The notes under the pieces: generated by a model | Databases searched by the model: none | What the model saw: the letters and a program-made list of their open reading frames with translations, nothing else | Told to the model about the DNA's origin: nothing | Program-made: the position numbers and the translations under genes | Shown here: one piece after another, positions 1-6,778 of the stretch | Layout: the number at the start of each line of letters is the position of its first letter | Numbering within the stretch: position 1 is the stretch's first letter | Assembly (NCBI GenBank): GCA_023409265.1 | Contig: JAEYHZ010000007.1 | Span: 1-64,000 of the forward strand | Origin: Bacillota bacterium | Lineage (GTDB): Bacteria; Bacillota; Clostridia; Acetivibrionales; DSM-1351 | Reading direction: 5' to 3' | DNA length: 64,000 nt

Positions 1-2
1 GT

Positions 3-68
3 AATATTGAAGTATTTAAAAATGGGAAAATAACCTGGGAATACAAGGTACTAAAAGCTTTGGTGTAA
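3..68 (+). CDS. possible 3' end of an upstream gene (partial)
   Basis: One frame is open from base 3 to a TAA at 66-68 and encodes 21 residues ending WEYKVLKALV. It could be the C-terminal tail of a gene that starts before the window. The stretch is too short to identify and could be chance. The sigma-A type promoter at 144-173 starts the next transcription unit. Confidence 0.3.
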   Translation, partial: NIEVFKNGKITWEYKVLKALV

Positions 69-143
69 TTGGTAACATCAACGGTGCGGTCTGCAGGCTA
101 TTTTCCTACAGTAAATTGACACGATCATGAATTTTTCTTTATC

Positions 144-173
144 TTGAACCCTGTAGTGGTAGAATGGTATAAT
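144..173 (+). promoter_or_regulatory. sigma-A promoter for the DUF1646 gene leader
   Basis: The -35 TTGAAC at 144-149 and -10 TATAAT at 168-173 are separated by 18 bases. A TTGACA at 116-121 with a weaker -10 (TTATCT, 139-144) is an alternative. Transcription would start near 180 and run through the terminator hairpin at 248-274 before reaching the gene at 407. Confidence 0.65.
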
Positions 174-179
174 TAAATA

Positions 180-282
180 AATCAATATGGTTTGTTTCGG
201 TTGAGTAAATTATTATTTGCTTTCAAGATGACTAAAGCTTCTGGGGTGGGAGGCTCGTTTTTAACGAGCTTCCCTTTTTATT
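180..282 (+). promoter_or_regulatory. candidate DUF1646-motif (Na+) riboswitch leader
   Basis: This is a leader of about 100 nt between a good promoter and an intrinsic terminator, upstream of a DUF1646 gene. Known: a structured RNA called the DUF1646 motif was described upstream of this gene family and later reported as a Na+-sensing riboswitch. Inference: the G-rich segment at 240-251 together with the terminator at 248-280 could be aptamer and expression platform. I could not check the covariance model, so the assignment rests on context. Confidence 0.45.
248..280 (+). terminator. intrinsic terminator in the DUF1646 leader
   Basis: Arms at 248-259 and 263-274 form a 12-position stem with one or two non-Watson-Crick positions and a 3-nt loop, followed by TTTTTA. 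It lies 127 nt before the start codon at 407, the layout of an attenuating riboswitch. Confidence 0.75.
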
Positions 283-406
283 GTCATAAGAGCTGAAGGT
301 GTCTTTGCCATTTTTATTCTTAAGCAAACTGTTATGTTTAAGGAGGCGAATGTACGTGCATTATTTTTAGAAGTTTTTTATATAATATATCTTTGGAGGT
401 CTTTAA

Positions 407-1549
407 ATGATTGTTGGTCTTTTAGTTGTTTTAGCATTAATATTAATACTTCCCTTTACTTTTCAAAGAATTGAACATAATCTTGAATATTTTCTTCTGG
501 CTATGGGTCTGAGTGCAACAATAATATCCGGCTCACTCTCTCTTAAGCTGACAGAACATATTTTTATGAACTATCTGCTATATTTTATTACTGCAGCTGT
601 TCTTATTGCAGGTTTGATTTTCAGGTTTTCTGTTAAGAAAATAAAAAACTTTGTTGGTTGGGTAACCGGAAAAATACCTGTCCCGGTATTCACATTTTTA
701 TTAATAGTAATTTTAGGATTGATCTCAAGTTTTATTACCGCAATAATTGCAGCACTGATTCTGGTTGAGATTATCCACGCGCTGCCGCTGAAGCATGGTC
801 GGAAGGTTGTGCTCACTGTTATCGCCTGTTTTTCCATAGGCCTGGGAGCGGCCTTGACTCCTATTGGTGAGCCATTATCCACCATTGTAGTTTCGGCGTT
901 AAAGGCGGATTTCTTTTATCTGAGCAGAAATATTGGCCTCTATGTTATTCCCTGCATTTTCGCATTAGGACTTTTAGGCGCAGTAATCTCCTCGCGCAAA
1001 GAAGCGGTTGATATGCCTGTGGATGCAGCTAATATGCCTTTGGAAGCGGTTGATAAGCACTTGGACCCAATCAATATGTCTTTGGATGCGGTTGATGTGC
1101 CTTTGATCAAGGATGAAGATTGGAAAGTAGAAGAAACTAACATAGCTCAGGCTGAAAGCCTTAAGGATGTTTTTATAAGAGCTTTCAAAATATTTCTTTT
1201 TATTATTGCTCTGGAATTGTTGGGAGCAGGCTTCAAGCCTTTGATAAATACATATGTAATACATCTGGACAGCCGTATTCTATACTGGATTAACATGTCC
1301 TCGGCGGTTCTTGACAACGCCACTCTGGCTGCGGCTGAAATAAGTCCTGCTATGAGCCTCAAACAAATACAGGCAATATTAATGGGTCTTTTGCTAAGCG
1401 GCGGAATGCTTATTCCCGGAAACATACCCAATATTATTTCAGCCGGAAAGCTTAACATAAAAAGCAGGGAATGGGCAAAAATCGGGCTACCTATAGGTTT
1501 ATCCCTGCTGGCAGTCTATTTCCTGATAATTTTCCTCTTCTCTCTTTAG
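407..1549 (+). CDS. DUF1646 family membrane protein, putative cation transporter
   Basis: A 380-residue, very hydrophobic protein with about ten membrane segments. The N-terminus (MIVGLLVVLALILILPF) and the overall pattern match DUF1646 proteins, a membrane family thought to move cations and placed under Na+ riboswitches in several bacteria. The ATG is preceded by TTGGAGG at a good distance. Residues about 193-250 form a hydrophilic cytoplasmic-type linker that contains five tandem copies of a 7-residue unit of the type AVDMPVD, encoded by 21-bp DNA repeats at 1004-1108; I do not know this insert as part of the family. The conserved second membrane half resumes near residue 255. Transport function is inferred from the family, not shown by any motif. 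Confidence 0.8.
   Translation: MIVGLLVVLALILILPFTFQRIEHNLEYFLLAMGLSATIISGSLSLKLTEHIFMNYLLYFITAAVLIAGLIFRFSVKKIKNFVGWVTGKIPVPVFTFLLIVILGLISSFITAIIAALILVEIIHALPLKHGRKVVLTVIACFSIGLGAALTPIGEPLSTIVVSALKADFFYLSRNIGLYVIPCIFALGLLGAVISSRKEAVDMPVDAANMPLEAVDKHLDPINMSLDAVDVPLIKDEDWKVEETNIAQAESLKDVFIRAFKIFLFIIALELLGAGFKPLINTYVIHLDSRILYWINMSSAVLDNATLAAAEISPAMSLKQIQAILMGLLLSGGMLIPGNIPNIISAGKLNIKSREWAKIGLPIGLSLLAVYFLIIFLFSL
1004..1108 (+). repeat. in-frame 21-bp tandem repeat (5 copies)
   Basis: Five consecutive 21-bp units start at 1004, 1025, 1046, 1067 and 1088, each encoding a heptad-like 7-mer (AVDMPVD, AANMPLE, AVDKHLD, PINMSLD, AVDVPLI). They form the hydrophilic linker of the DUF1646 protein. Confidence 0.9.
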
Positions 1550-1607
1550 GGAGGCCTGAAAACAAAATTATCCGTCACACACCGGGAATTAAAACTTATA
1601 AAGAAGA

Positions 1608-1640
1608 AAGGTCAGTTTTCTATACTGTCCTTTTTTCTTT
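1608..1640 (+). terminator. probable terminator of the DUF1646 gene
   Basis: AAGGTCAGT (1608-1616) pairs with ACTGTCCTT (starting 1624) with one central T-T mismatch, followed by a run of T residues to about 1640. It lies about 60 bases after the stop codon. Confidence 0.6.
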
Positions 1641-1666
1641 TTCATAGCTATCCAGCTTTCTCTTAG

Positions 1667-1810
1667 CTATTCTGCTTTTCTTAACTATTCTGCTTTTCTT
1701 AACTATTCTGCTTTTCTTAATTATCCTGCCTTTCTTAATTATCCCGCCTTTCTTAATTATCCCGCCTTTCTTAACCATCCTGCTTTTCTTAATTATCCTG
1801 CCTTTCATAA
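1667..1810. repeat. 18-bp tandem repeat array (8 copies)
   Basis: Eight contiguous 18-bp units of the type CTATTCTGCTTTTCTTAA run from 1667 to 1810, with degenerate partial units on both sides (about 1646-1666 and 1811-1845). The units differ at two to four positions. Because 18 is a multiple of 3, the minus strand reads as a lysine-rich 62-residue frame, but it has no ribosome binding site and is best explained as a by-product of the repeat. The whole 1550-1861 spacer holds only this array and a terminator. Confidence 0.9.
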
Positions 1811-1861
1811 TTTCCTGCTTTTCTTAATTTCCTGCTTTCCATATCTATTCGGCTATTTTTC

Positions 1862-2557
1862 CTAACTGTACAGATCTGCTGCAAGTCCCCTGATTGCTGC
1901 CTGATCAATTACTTCATAGCCTAAACCGGTCTTTCTGATAATTCCCTTTTCACATAAACCATTCAGCGTTCTGAGCAAATGCCTGTAGCTGGTTCCCAGA
2001 AGTTCCGACAGCTCTGATAAATTCTCACTCAGGGTTAATATCTTTTGGCCTTGAATATCTGTGAGCTCCCCCGCTGCCAATATGAAACTGGCCAACCTGT
2101 TTTCAAGTGAATAGAGTAAGTTTATTGCACTGTTTTTTGAACATCTGTTTAACTTTTGTCCCAGGGAATTGCACATATATTTCAGGAATTTCGCATCCTC
2201 AAATAAATGTTTGGATACATTCTCTTTTGTCATTCCTATACAGTAGGTATCTTCGATTACCTGGACATTTGATGTGGCAGTTTTAGACCCGAGAATTTCA
2301 ACATCGCCTATAATTCTCAAGGCATGATAAAAGCAAAGCAGCAAAGACTTTCCATTGCTTACCGTAGTAAATACCTTTGACTTCCCATCAACAATAAAAA
2401 AAAGATAGTCGATAACATCGCCCTCTCTACATATAAAATCGTTCTTTCTGTAATAAAGAAGTTCCATATAAGGTCTCATATCATTTGCAAATATATTATC
2501 GATATCATACTTCACTACATATTTATTAATCAGGTCAGGGTTTTCCAACTTTATCAT
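1862..2557 (-). CDS. Crp/Fnr family transcriptional regulator (YeiL-like)
   Basis: A 231-residue regulator with an N-terminal cyclic-nucleotide-binding-type beta-roll (including REGDVIDYLFFIVDG) and a C-terminal winged helix with a recognition segment around LSELLGTSYRHLLRTL. The start was set at the ATG at 2557 (MIKLENPDL), which has GAGG eight bases upstream; an in-frame TTG at 2653 is open but lacks a ribosome site and lies across the spacer palindrome. The gene is divergent from the YdcZ pair, with a 16-bp perfect palindrome at 2602-2617 between them, so it probably controls those membrane proteins and itself. No cysteine cluster typical of FNR iron-sulfur sensors is evident. The signal is unknown. 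Confidence 0.85.
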   Translation of the reverse strand: MIKLENPDLINKYVVKYDIDNIFANDMRPYMELLYYRKNDFICREGDVIDYLFFIVDGKSKVFTTVSNGKSLLLCFYHALRIIGDVEILGSKTATSNVQVIEDTYCIGMTKENVSKHLFEDAKFLKYMCNSLGQKLNRCSKNSAINLLYSLENRLASFILAAGELTDIQGQKILTLSENLSELSELLGTSYRHLLRTLNGLCEKGIIRKTGLGYEVIDQAAIRGLAADLYS

Positions 2558-2601
2558 ATCAACAACCTCTTCATATATAAATTTCAATTTTTCCTCTTTA
2601 A

Positions 2602-2617
2602 TATGACATATGTCATA
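2602..2617. promoter_or_regulatory. palindromic operator, probable Crp/Fnr-type site
   Basis: TATGACATATGTCATA is a perfect 16-bp palindrome in the 127-bp spacer between the Crp/Fnr-type regulator and the divergent YdcZ pair. Its length and symmetry suit a dimeric Crp/Fnr protein. Assignment to the neighbouring regulator is inference. Confidence 0.6.
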
Positions 2618-2684
2618 ACAACTTTCAACAGCAACATGGTAAATTAAAATCAATATCAGGTAAATATATTAAAAGGGGGTTAAA

Positions 2685-3107
2685 ATGAACAATACTGTTT
2701 CACTTTTTATAGGTGCGTTAATATCATTAATGATTATGATCAATGGAAACCTATCAGCATTGACAGGGAATTATACTTCCATTGTAATAATTCACATAGT
2801 TGGACTTATTGCAATAATTATTGTTATGCTGTTCAGAAAATCCAGATTCAAGTTAAGTAAGGGTATTCCAATTTATTTATACAGTGCCGGTGCGATCGGT
2901 GTGTTTACAGTCCTATTCAACAACATAGGTTATTCTGCACTGGGTGTATCTCTTCCTCTGGCATTGGGTTTATTCGGGCAGCTGCTGACATCTTTGGTAA
3001 TAGACCATTTCGGCCTTTTTCAAATGAAAAAAATCAGGTTTGAGAAGAAGAAATTTATAGGGTTGGCAGTTATTATTACAGGCATTATAGTTATGGCTTC
3101 TGTTTAG
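2685..3107 (+). CDS. YdcZ/DUF606 small DMT-type membrane protein
   Basis: A 140-residue protein with four to five predicted membrane segments, of the DUF606 (YdcZ) family, related to half of a drug/metabolite transporter. Pattern features include a polar glycine-asparagine early loop (MINGNLSAL) and the FNNIGYSALGVSLPLALGLF region. AGGGGG sits just upstream of the ATG. It is immediately followed by a second YdcZ-type gene, so the two probably form a heterodimeric transporter under the divergent Crp/Fnr-type regulator. Substrate unknown. Confidence 0.82.
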   Translation: MNNTVSLFIGALISLMIMINGNLSALTGNYTSIVIIHIVGLIAIIIVMLFRKSRFKLSKGIPIYLYSAGAIGVFTVLFNNIGYSALGVSLPLALGLFGQLLTSLVIDHFGLFQMKKIRFEKKKFIGLAVIITGIIVMASV

Positions 3108-3123
3108 ATTGGAGGAAAGAACC

Positions 3124-3570
3124 ATGTTTTTCGCAATAATATCCATACTGGCAGGTGTTTCGATCGTTTTGGCAAGAATTATCAATTCTGCTCTTGCTTC
3201 AAAAATTGGCACCTTTCAGGGTACATTAATCAACTATATTGTAGGCTTGTTTTTTTCCATGATCTTCCTGTTTATCAGCAGTGAACTCAGGAATATATCA
3301 GGGACAAATTTTGGTTCCATACCGCTTTGGGCTTATACAGGAGGTCTTTTAGGCGTTATTGTGGTTACCCTGTCAAACTACATTACCATGAAGGTATCTG
3401 CCTTCTATCTCACTCTGCTTATTTTTGTGGGCCAGCTGTTCAGCGGTATTGTTATAGACTATTTGTCTGCCGGAGAAATATCAATTGGCAAAATTATCGG
3501 AGGTATTCTGGTGTTGGCAGGGCTTACCTATAATCTATTACTGGACAAAAAACGTGAAGAGCCGGCTTAA
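3124..3570 (+). CDS. YdcZ/DUF606 small DMT-type membrane protein (second subunit)
   Basis: A 148-residue paralogue-like partner of the preceding gene with about five hydrophobic segments and the family's INSALASKIGTFQGTLINY and YTGGLLGVIVVTLSNY stretches. The ATG at 3124 is preceded by TTGGAGGAAAGAACC; the in-frame TTG at 3109 is itself part of that ribosome site and is not the start. The gap to the previous stop is 16 bp, so the two are co-translated. The stop falls just before a convergent small redox gene on the other strand. Confidence 0.82.
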   Translation: MFFAIISILAGVSIVLARIINSALASKIGTFQGTLINYIVGLFFSMIFLFISSELRNISGTNFGSIPLWAYTGGLLGVIVVTLSNYITMKVSAFYLTLLIFVGQLFSGIVIDYLSAGEISIGKIIGGILVLAGLTYNLLLDKKREEPA

Positions 3571-3576
3571 CCCATG

Positions 3577-3789
3577 TCAGGATTTTTCTTCCTCCAGAAG
3601 CTGGAGAATTTTTTCGGTACAACGCCTTCCACCGCAAGGGCCGCTGCCGGCTCCAGTTGCCTTCTGAACCTCTTCCAGGGTTTTTGCCCCGTTCTTTATA
3701 ACCTTTTTTATTGTTGCTCTTGGAATTGCTTTGCAGATGCAAACTTTAGTGATTTTATCCAGTACCTCTGAATTTAAATTTTGGTCCAT
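3577..3789 (-). CDS. BFD-like [2Fe-2S]-binding protein
   Basis: A 70-residue protein with the four-cysteine pattern of bacterioferritin-associated ferredoxin-like domains: CIC near residue 18 and CGGRRC near residue 53, spaced by a helix-turn-helix-like segment. It would bind a [2Fe-2S] cluster and act as a small electron carrier. I chose the ATG at 3789 because GGAGG lies six bases upstream; an ATG four codons earlier overlaps that site. It ends seven bases after the stop of the convergent YdcZ gene. No operon partner is visible, so its redox partner is unknown. Confidence 0.85.
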   Translation of the reverse strand: MDQNLNSEVLDKITKVCICKAIPRATIKKVIKNGAKTLEEVQKATGAGSGPCGGRRCTEKILQLLEEEKS

Positions 3790-3982
3790 TATAGCCTCCA
3801 TTCCGCTGACGCTCAGCGCTTAGTCATTAATAAAGCTTGATAACAATACTTTAATATATTTATTTCCCACACTTTCCCTCTTATAACCTAATTTGTTAAA
3901 ATCCCTTACTGATAGTTTTTAACTAACTACACATATTATTCATGACCAGTTAAGAACAAAGATTAAAAGGTCAAAAAAACAA

Positions 3983-4011
3983 TTGACAAATAAAGGGGTT
4001 TATCTTACGAT
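3983..4011 (+). promoter_or_regulatory. sigma-A promoter of the small membrane protein gene
   Basis: TTGACA at 3983-3988 and TACGAT at 4006-4011 are separated by exactly 17 bases, with a GGAGG ribosome site and ATG (4035) shortly after. The leader would be under 20 nt. Confidence 0.6.
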
Positions 4012-4034
4012 ATTTTTATTTATCCGGAGGTTTT

Positions 4035-4403
4035 ATGCTTTTATACGCAGTTATATCTATTACTCTTGCCCTAATTTTCTACTCTGTTGGAGTTTGGGGC
4101 GAAAAAATACAGGGAACATTAAAAAAATGGCATCTGGTAATATTTTGGATCGGCCTTACTTTTGATACCATCGGAACCACTCTTATGAGCGAGCTTGCTG
4201 AAGGTGGCTTTAAATTCAATTTTCATGGAGTGACCGGACTCCTGGCGATTATTTTGATGCTTGTACATGCCTTATGGGCAACCTATGTAATTGTTAAAAA
4301 TAATAACAGGGCAAAGGCCAATTTTCACAAATTCAGTATTTTTGTATGGATACTCTGGTTAATACCTTTTATATCAGGTGCTGTTTTGGGAATGTCACGA
4401 TAA
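4035..4403 (+). CDS. HsmA/TIGR03987-like four-helix membrane protein
   Basis: A 122-residue protein with four hydrophobic segments, conserved-looking histidines (NFHGVTGLLAI, LVHALWATYV, NFHKFSIFVWILW) and an acidic-polar loop (TIGTTLMSELAEGG). The pattern resembles a small family of clostridial and archaeal membrane proteins known as TIGR03987 or HsmA-like. The histidines could ligand heme or metal, which is inference only. GGAGG precedes the ATG and a promoter lies at 3983-4011. The gene stands alone and shares a bidirectional terminator with the convergent DUF1858 gene. Confidence 0.65.
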   Translation: MLLYAVISITLALIFYSVGVWGEKIQGTLKKWHLVIFWIGLTFDTIGTTLMSELAEGGFKFNFHGVTGLLAIILMLVHALWATYVIVKNNNRAKANFHKFSIFVWILWLIPFISGAVLGMSR

Positions 4404-4431
4404 TAAATTTGAAATTGCTCCATATGTTAAA

Positions 4432-4460
4432 AACCGGGCCTTATATTCTAGGCCCGGCTT
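4432..4460. terminator. bidirectional intrinsic terminator
   Basis: CCGGGCC (4434-4440) and GGCCCGG (4451-4457) form a perfect GC-rich stem with a 10-nt loop, with A residues before and T residues after. It lies between the convergent HsmA-like (+) and DUF1858 (-) genes. Confidence 0.75.
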
Positions 4461-4468
4461 TCGACAAC

Positions 4469-4663
4469 TTATTGCTTAACAGCACTATTTAATTCCTTCA
4501 TTAACTCATCAACATTAATACCATGTGCAAGAGCTCCCTGCTCGATATTTTCAAATCTTGCAGCCATACATCCAAAGCAATGCATGCCGTGATTCATCAA
4601 TATTTCGGCAGTTTCAGGATACTTTTCAACTATATCGGTAATTGTCCAGTCCTTGGTTATCAT
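4469..4663 (-). CDS. DUF1858 domain protein (hybrid-cluster-associated redox disulfide type)
   Basis: A 64-residue stand-alone DUF1858 domain with the typical start TITDIVEKYPETAEIL and a CFGC motif followed by an AARFENIEQGALAHGI helix. Members often sit near hybrid-cluster or other redox proteins and may use the CxxC as a redox disulfide or metal site. AAGGAGGTG precedes the ATG. A MITE copy begins at 4679, one base upstream of that ribosome site, so the native promoter has been displaced or replaced by MITE sequence. Confidence 0.85.
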   Translation of the reverse strand: MITKDWTITDIVEKYPETAEILMNHGMHCFGCMAARFENIEQGALAHGINVDELMKELNSAVKQ

Positions 4664-4678
4664 TTTTTCACCTCCTTA

Positions 4679-4807
4679 TACCCTCTATTGACAAGGTACA
4701 ACCCGTTTATGAGCGACGGATTTGCTCTGTAGCTGCGTTAAAGCCGTTGGCAAGGCACAAAGCAATGCTACACGTTGAGGCGTATTGTACATTGTCAATA
4801 GAGGGTA
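4679..4807. mobile_element. MITE, family TACCCTCTATTG, copy 1 (129 bp)
   Basis: A 129-bp element bounded by 23-bp terminal inverted repeats that differ at one position; both ends begin TACCCTCTATTGACAA. A TA dinucleotide at each end would fit TA target duplication, as in elements moved by IS630/Tc1-type transposases (inference). Both ends match copy 2 at 40627-40902 in opposite orientation, and copy 1 lacks about 147 bp of its interior. No coding potential. It abuts the ribosome binding site of the DUF1858 gene. Confidence 0.85.
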
Positions 4808-4878
4808 AAATCGCTAAAACCTGATTCGTTTTAACAACTTTACCAACACATTATATATTGTATTACATTTTCCTATTC

Positions 4879-5868
4879 TTAGATACCCATTACTCTCTTT
4901 GCCCAATCAGAATCTTTAAAAATTGCTCTGCCAACTCCAACGAGATCAGTTTTTTCCTGTTCCAGAAGTTCCTCAGCCGCTGAAGCTTCGGTAATACCTC
5001 CTGTTAGTATGACCGGAATGGATACAGCTTTCCTAACTGCCTCCGACAGCGGAGAAAATATGCCCTGAACCTTGGAATTCCCAAGCACCAGATTTCTGCA
5101 GAAGCCTCCTGAAATATCCAGAATATCCACACCTGCCTTTTCAAATTCCCCGGCTGCGGCAATGCTGTCTTCAATTGTAGTTCCGCCTTCGGTATAGTCA
5201 CTTGCTCCAAGTCTTAGAAGTATGGCAAAATTTTCTCCTGAAGCTTCTTTTATTGCCTTGATAATTTCAAGATGGATTCGGATTCTGTTTGAAATGCTGC
5301 CACCATACTCATCTGTTCTTTTATTGGTTAACGGTGAAAAAAACTGATTAAGCAGGTAGCCGTGGGCAGAATGTATTTCAACACCGTCAAAACCCGCCTC
5401 TTTAACTCGTAAAGCGGCAGCTCTGAAAGCAGATACCACCCCGGCAATTTCACCGGCAGTAAGCTCATGCGGTATAATACCGTTCTCGGGGTTAGGAACA
5501 GCTGAGGGTGCCACAGGAACAAGCCCTGTAATTTCCTCCGCAGCGTCTCTTCCCGCATGATTTATCTGCATTACCGCCTTTGAATCATTTTTATGAATAA
5601 TGGCAGAAAGTTTTCTGAGGTCATCTACCTTACTGTCATCAGCAATTGAAAGCTGATTTCTTCCGACTTTTCCCTCCTGGCTTACAAAACTGTGTTCAAC
5701 AATAAGGAGCCCAATATGCCCTCCTTTTGACTTTTCTTCATAATAGTCAAGTATATCACGGCTTATTCTGCCATCCGGTTCAGCCTTGGAAGTGGCCATA
5801 GGAGGAAAAACAAGGCGGTTCTTAAGTATTAATTTCCCCTTTTCAAGAGGTTGATGCAACAAACCCAT
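4879..5868 (-). CDS. old yellow enzyme family NADH:flavin oxidoreductase
   Basis: A 329-residue TIM-barrel flavoenzyme. Visible family features are KNRLVFPPMATSKAE at the N-terminus, the QINHAGRDA strand, the substrate-binding HSAHGYLLNQFFSP motif, the NKRTDEYGGSISNR motif, the ILLRLGASDYTEGG strand and a C-terminal FMN phosphate site (ILTGGI and VGVGRAI). It lacks the iron-sulfur and NADH-binding extension of 2-enoate reductases, so it is a short YqjM-type ene reductase. It is 30 bp downstream of a nitroreductase gene, probably in one operon with it. Both use FMN and NAD(P)H, which suggests reduction of electrophilic or nitro compounds under control of the divergent ArsR-type regulator. Confidence 0.9.
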   Translation of the reverse strand: MGLLHQPLEKGKLILKNRLVFPPMATSKAEPDGRISRDILDYYEEKSKGGHIGLLIVEHSFVSQEGKVGRNQLSIADDSKVDDLRKLSAIIHKNDSKAVMQINHAGRDAAEEITGLVPVAPSAVPNPENGIIPHELTAGEIAGVVSAFRAAALRVKEAGFDGVEIHSAHGYLLNQFFSPLTNKRTDEYGGSISNRIRIHLEIIKAIKEASGENFAILLRLGASDYTEGGTTIEDSIAAAGEFEKAGVDILDISGGFCRNLVLGNSKVQGIFSPLSEAVRKAVSIPVILTGGITEASAAEELLEQEKTDLVGVGRAIFKDSDWAKRVMGI

Positions 5869-5898
5869 TTAGTTTTTCACCTCACATTATTCTCATTA

Positions 5899-6453
5899 TT
5901 ACCTTATATAGTTCACAACATCCATATTTCTTTTTGGAGCAGGAAGAGTTTTCTCATAATCCTTATAGCCGAAGGAAATCCCATAATACGGTTCATAACC
6001 CTCAGGTATATTCAATTGAGCCATCTCTTCCTTGTTTTCAAAGAAAAATCTCAGCAGGCCAAGCCAAACTGATCCAATATCCATGCTTTCTGCTGCAATA
6101 AGCATAGTTTGAATAGCTGCAGCACAATCTACCCTCCAGGCCATGCCGTCCTTTTTACCTGAAACAATGACCAGAGTAGGTGCATCATAAGTCACTTTAA
6201 AATTAGGCTTGGAAGCCATTTTATTTACCCACTCAACATCGGATTTAAGCATGGCTTCCCTTACATAAGTATTTATTCTCTCCAGCAGAACAGGATTCTG
6301 AATTACTGTAAAATGCCAGGGCTGCTCATTATGTGCTGTAGGTGCATAAATACCCCCTTCAATAATTTTTTCCAGATTCTCGTTACTAATTTGCTCAGGC
6401 TTGTACTTTCTTACACTTCTCCTGCTTTTGATTACTTCTAAAACATCTTTCAT
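5899..6453 (-). CDS. nitroreductase family protein
   Basis: A 184-residue FMN-dependent nitroreductase-fold protein with the N-terminal SRRSVRKYKPEQI phosphate-binding motif, the YAPTAHNEQPWHF motif, and AAIQTMLIAAESMDIGSVWLG at the dimer interface. GGAGG precedes the ATG at 6453. It leads the operon followed by the old yellow enzyme gene. The upstream spacer holds two operator-like palindromes (6521-6534 and 6647-6672), consistent with control by the divergent winged-helix regulator. Substrate unknown. Confidence 0.9.
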   Translation of the reverse strand: MKDVLEVIKSRRSVRKYKPEQISNENLEKIIEGGIYAPTAHNEQPWHFTVIQNPVLLERINTYVREAMLKSDVEWVNKMASKPNFKVTYDAPTLVIVSGKKDGMAWRVDCAAAIQTMLIAAESMDIGSVWLGLLRFFFENKEEMAQLNIPEGYEPYYGISFGYKDYEKTLPAPKRNMDVVNYIR

Positions 6454-6520
6454 ACAACCTCCATGAATTAACTTCTTAAGACTGATATCTTCAAGTTAAA
6501 TCTCCTTGTAATTTTTATAT

Positions 6521-6534
6521 TAAACTATAGTTTA
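6521..6534. promoter_or_regulatory. 14-bp palindrome upstream of nitroreductase
   Basis: TAAACTATAGTTTA is a perfect palindrome about 70 bp before the nitroreductase start. It shares the half-site ATAGTT with the larger operator at 6647-6672, so both may bind the same regulator. Confidence 0.5.
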
Positions 6535-6646
6535 CAGCCGTTATGGAAAACATATACCCGTATGGGTGTTTATTATTTAATCGTTCATTAATTTTGTCCT
6601 AAATAGAAATAATATCAATACAACAAAAAAGTCAAGTTATTTGTTC

Positions 6647-6672
6647 AATAGTTCAAATATTATTGAACTATT
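6647..6672. promoter_or_regulatory. 26-bp inverted-repeat operator
   Basis: Perfect 10-bp arms AATAGTTCAA and TTGAACTATT are separated by six bases. The site lies between the divergent nitroreductase operon and the ArsR-type gene, just before the extended -10 of the latter. It is the likely ArsR-family operator. Confidence 0.65.
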
Positions 6673-6690
6673 TTAATATATCATAGGTTA

Positions 6691-6699
6691 TGTTATAAT
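6691..6699 (+). promoter_or_regulatory. extended -10 promoter of the ArsR-type gene
   Basis: TGTTATAAT is a consensus extended -10 element. The -35 region is weak, as is usual with extended -10 promoters, and it adjoins the operator at 6647-6672. Confidence 0.6.
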
Positions 6700-6778
6700 T
6701 CAAGTAATTTAAAAATTAAAACCTCTTTGGCATTATGCAATGTACTTTAGGAGGTTGTTCAGGTCAGGAGGCGATGTC

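Noticed and set aside
1620..1808. A 62-residue Lys/Arg-rich frame on the minus strand
   Set aside because: It is generated by an 18-bp tandem repeat, has no ribosome binding site and no conservation evidence.
3109..3123. Upstream TTG start for the second YdcZ protein
   Set aside because: The TTG is part of the TTGGAGG ribosome site; ATG at 3124 is the proper start.
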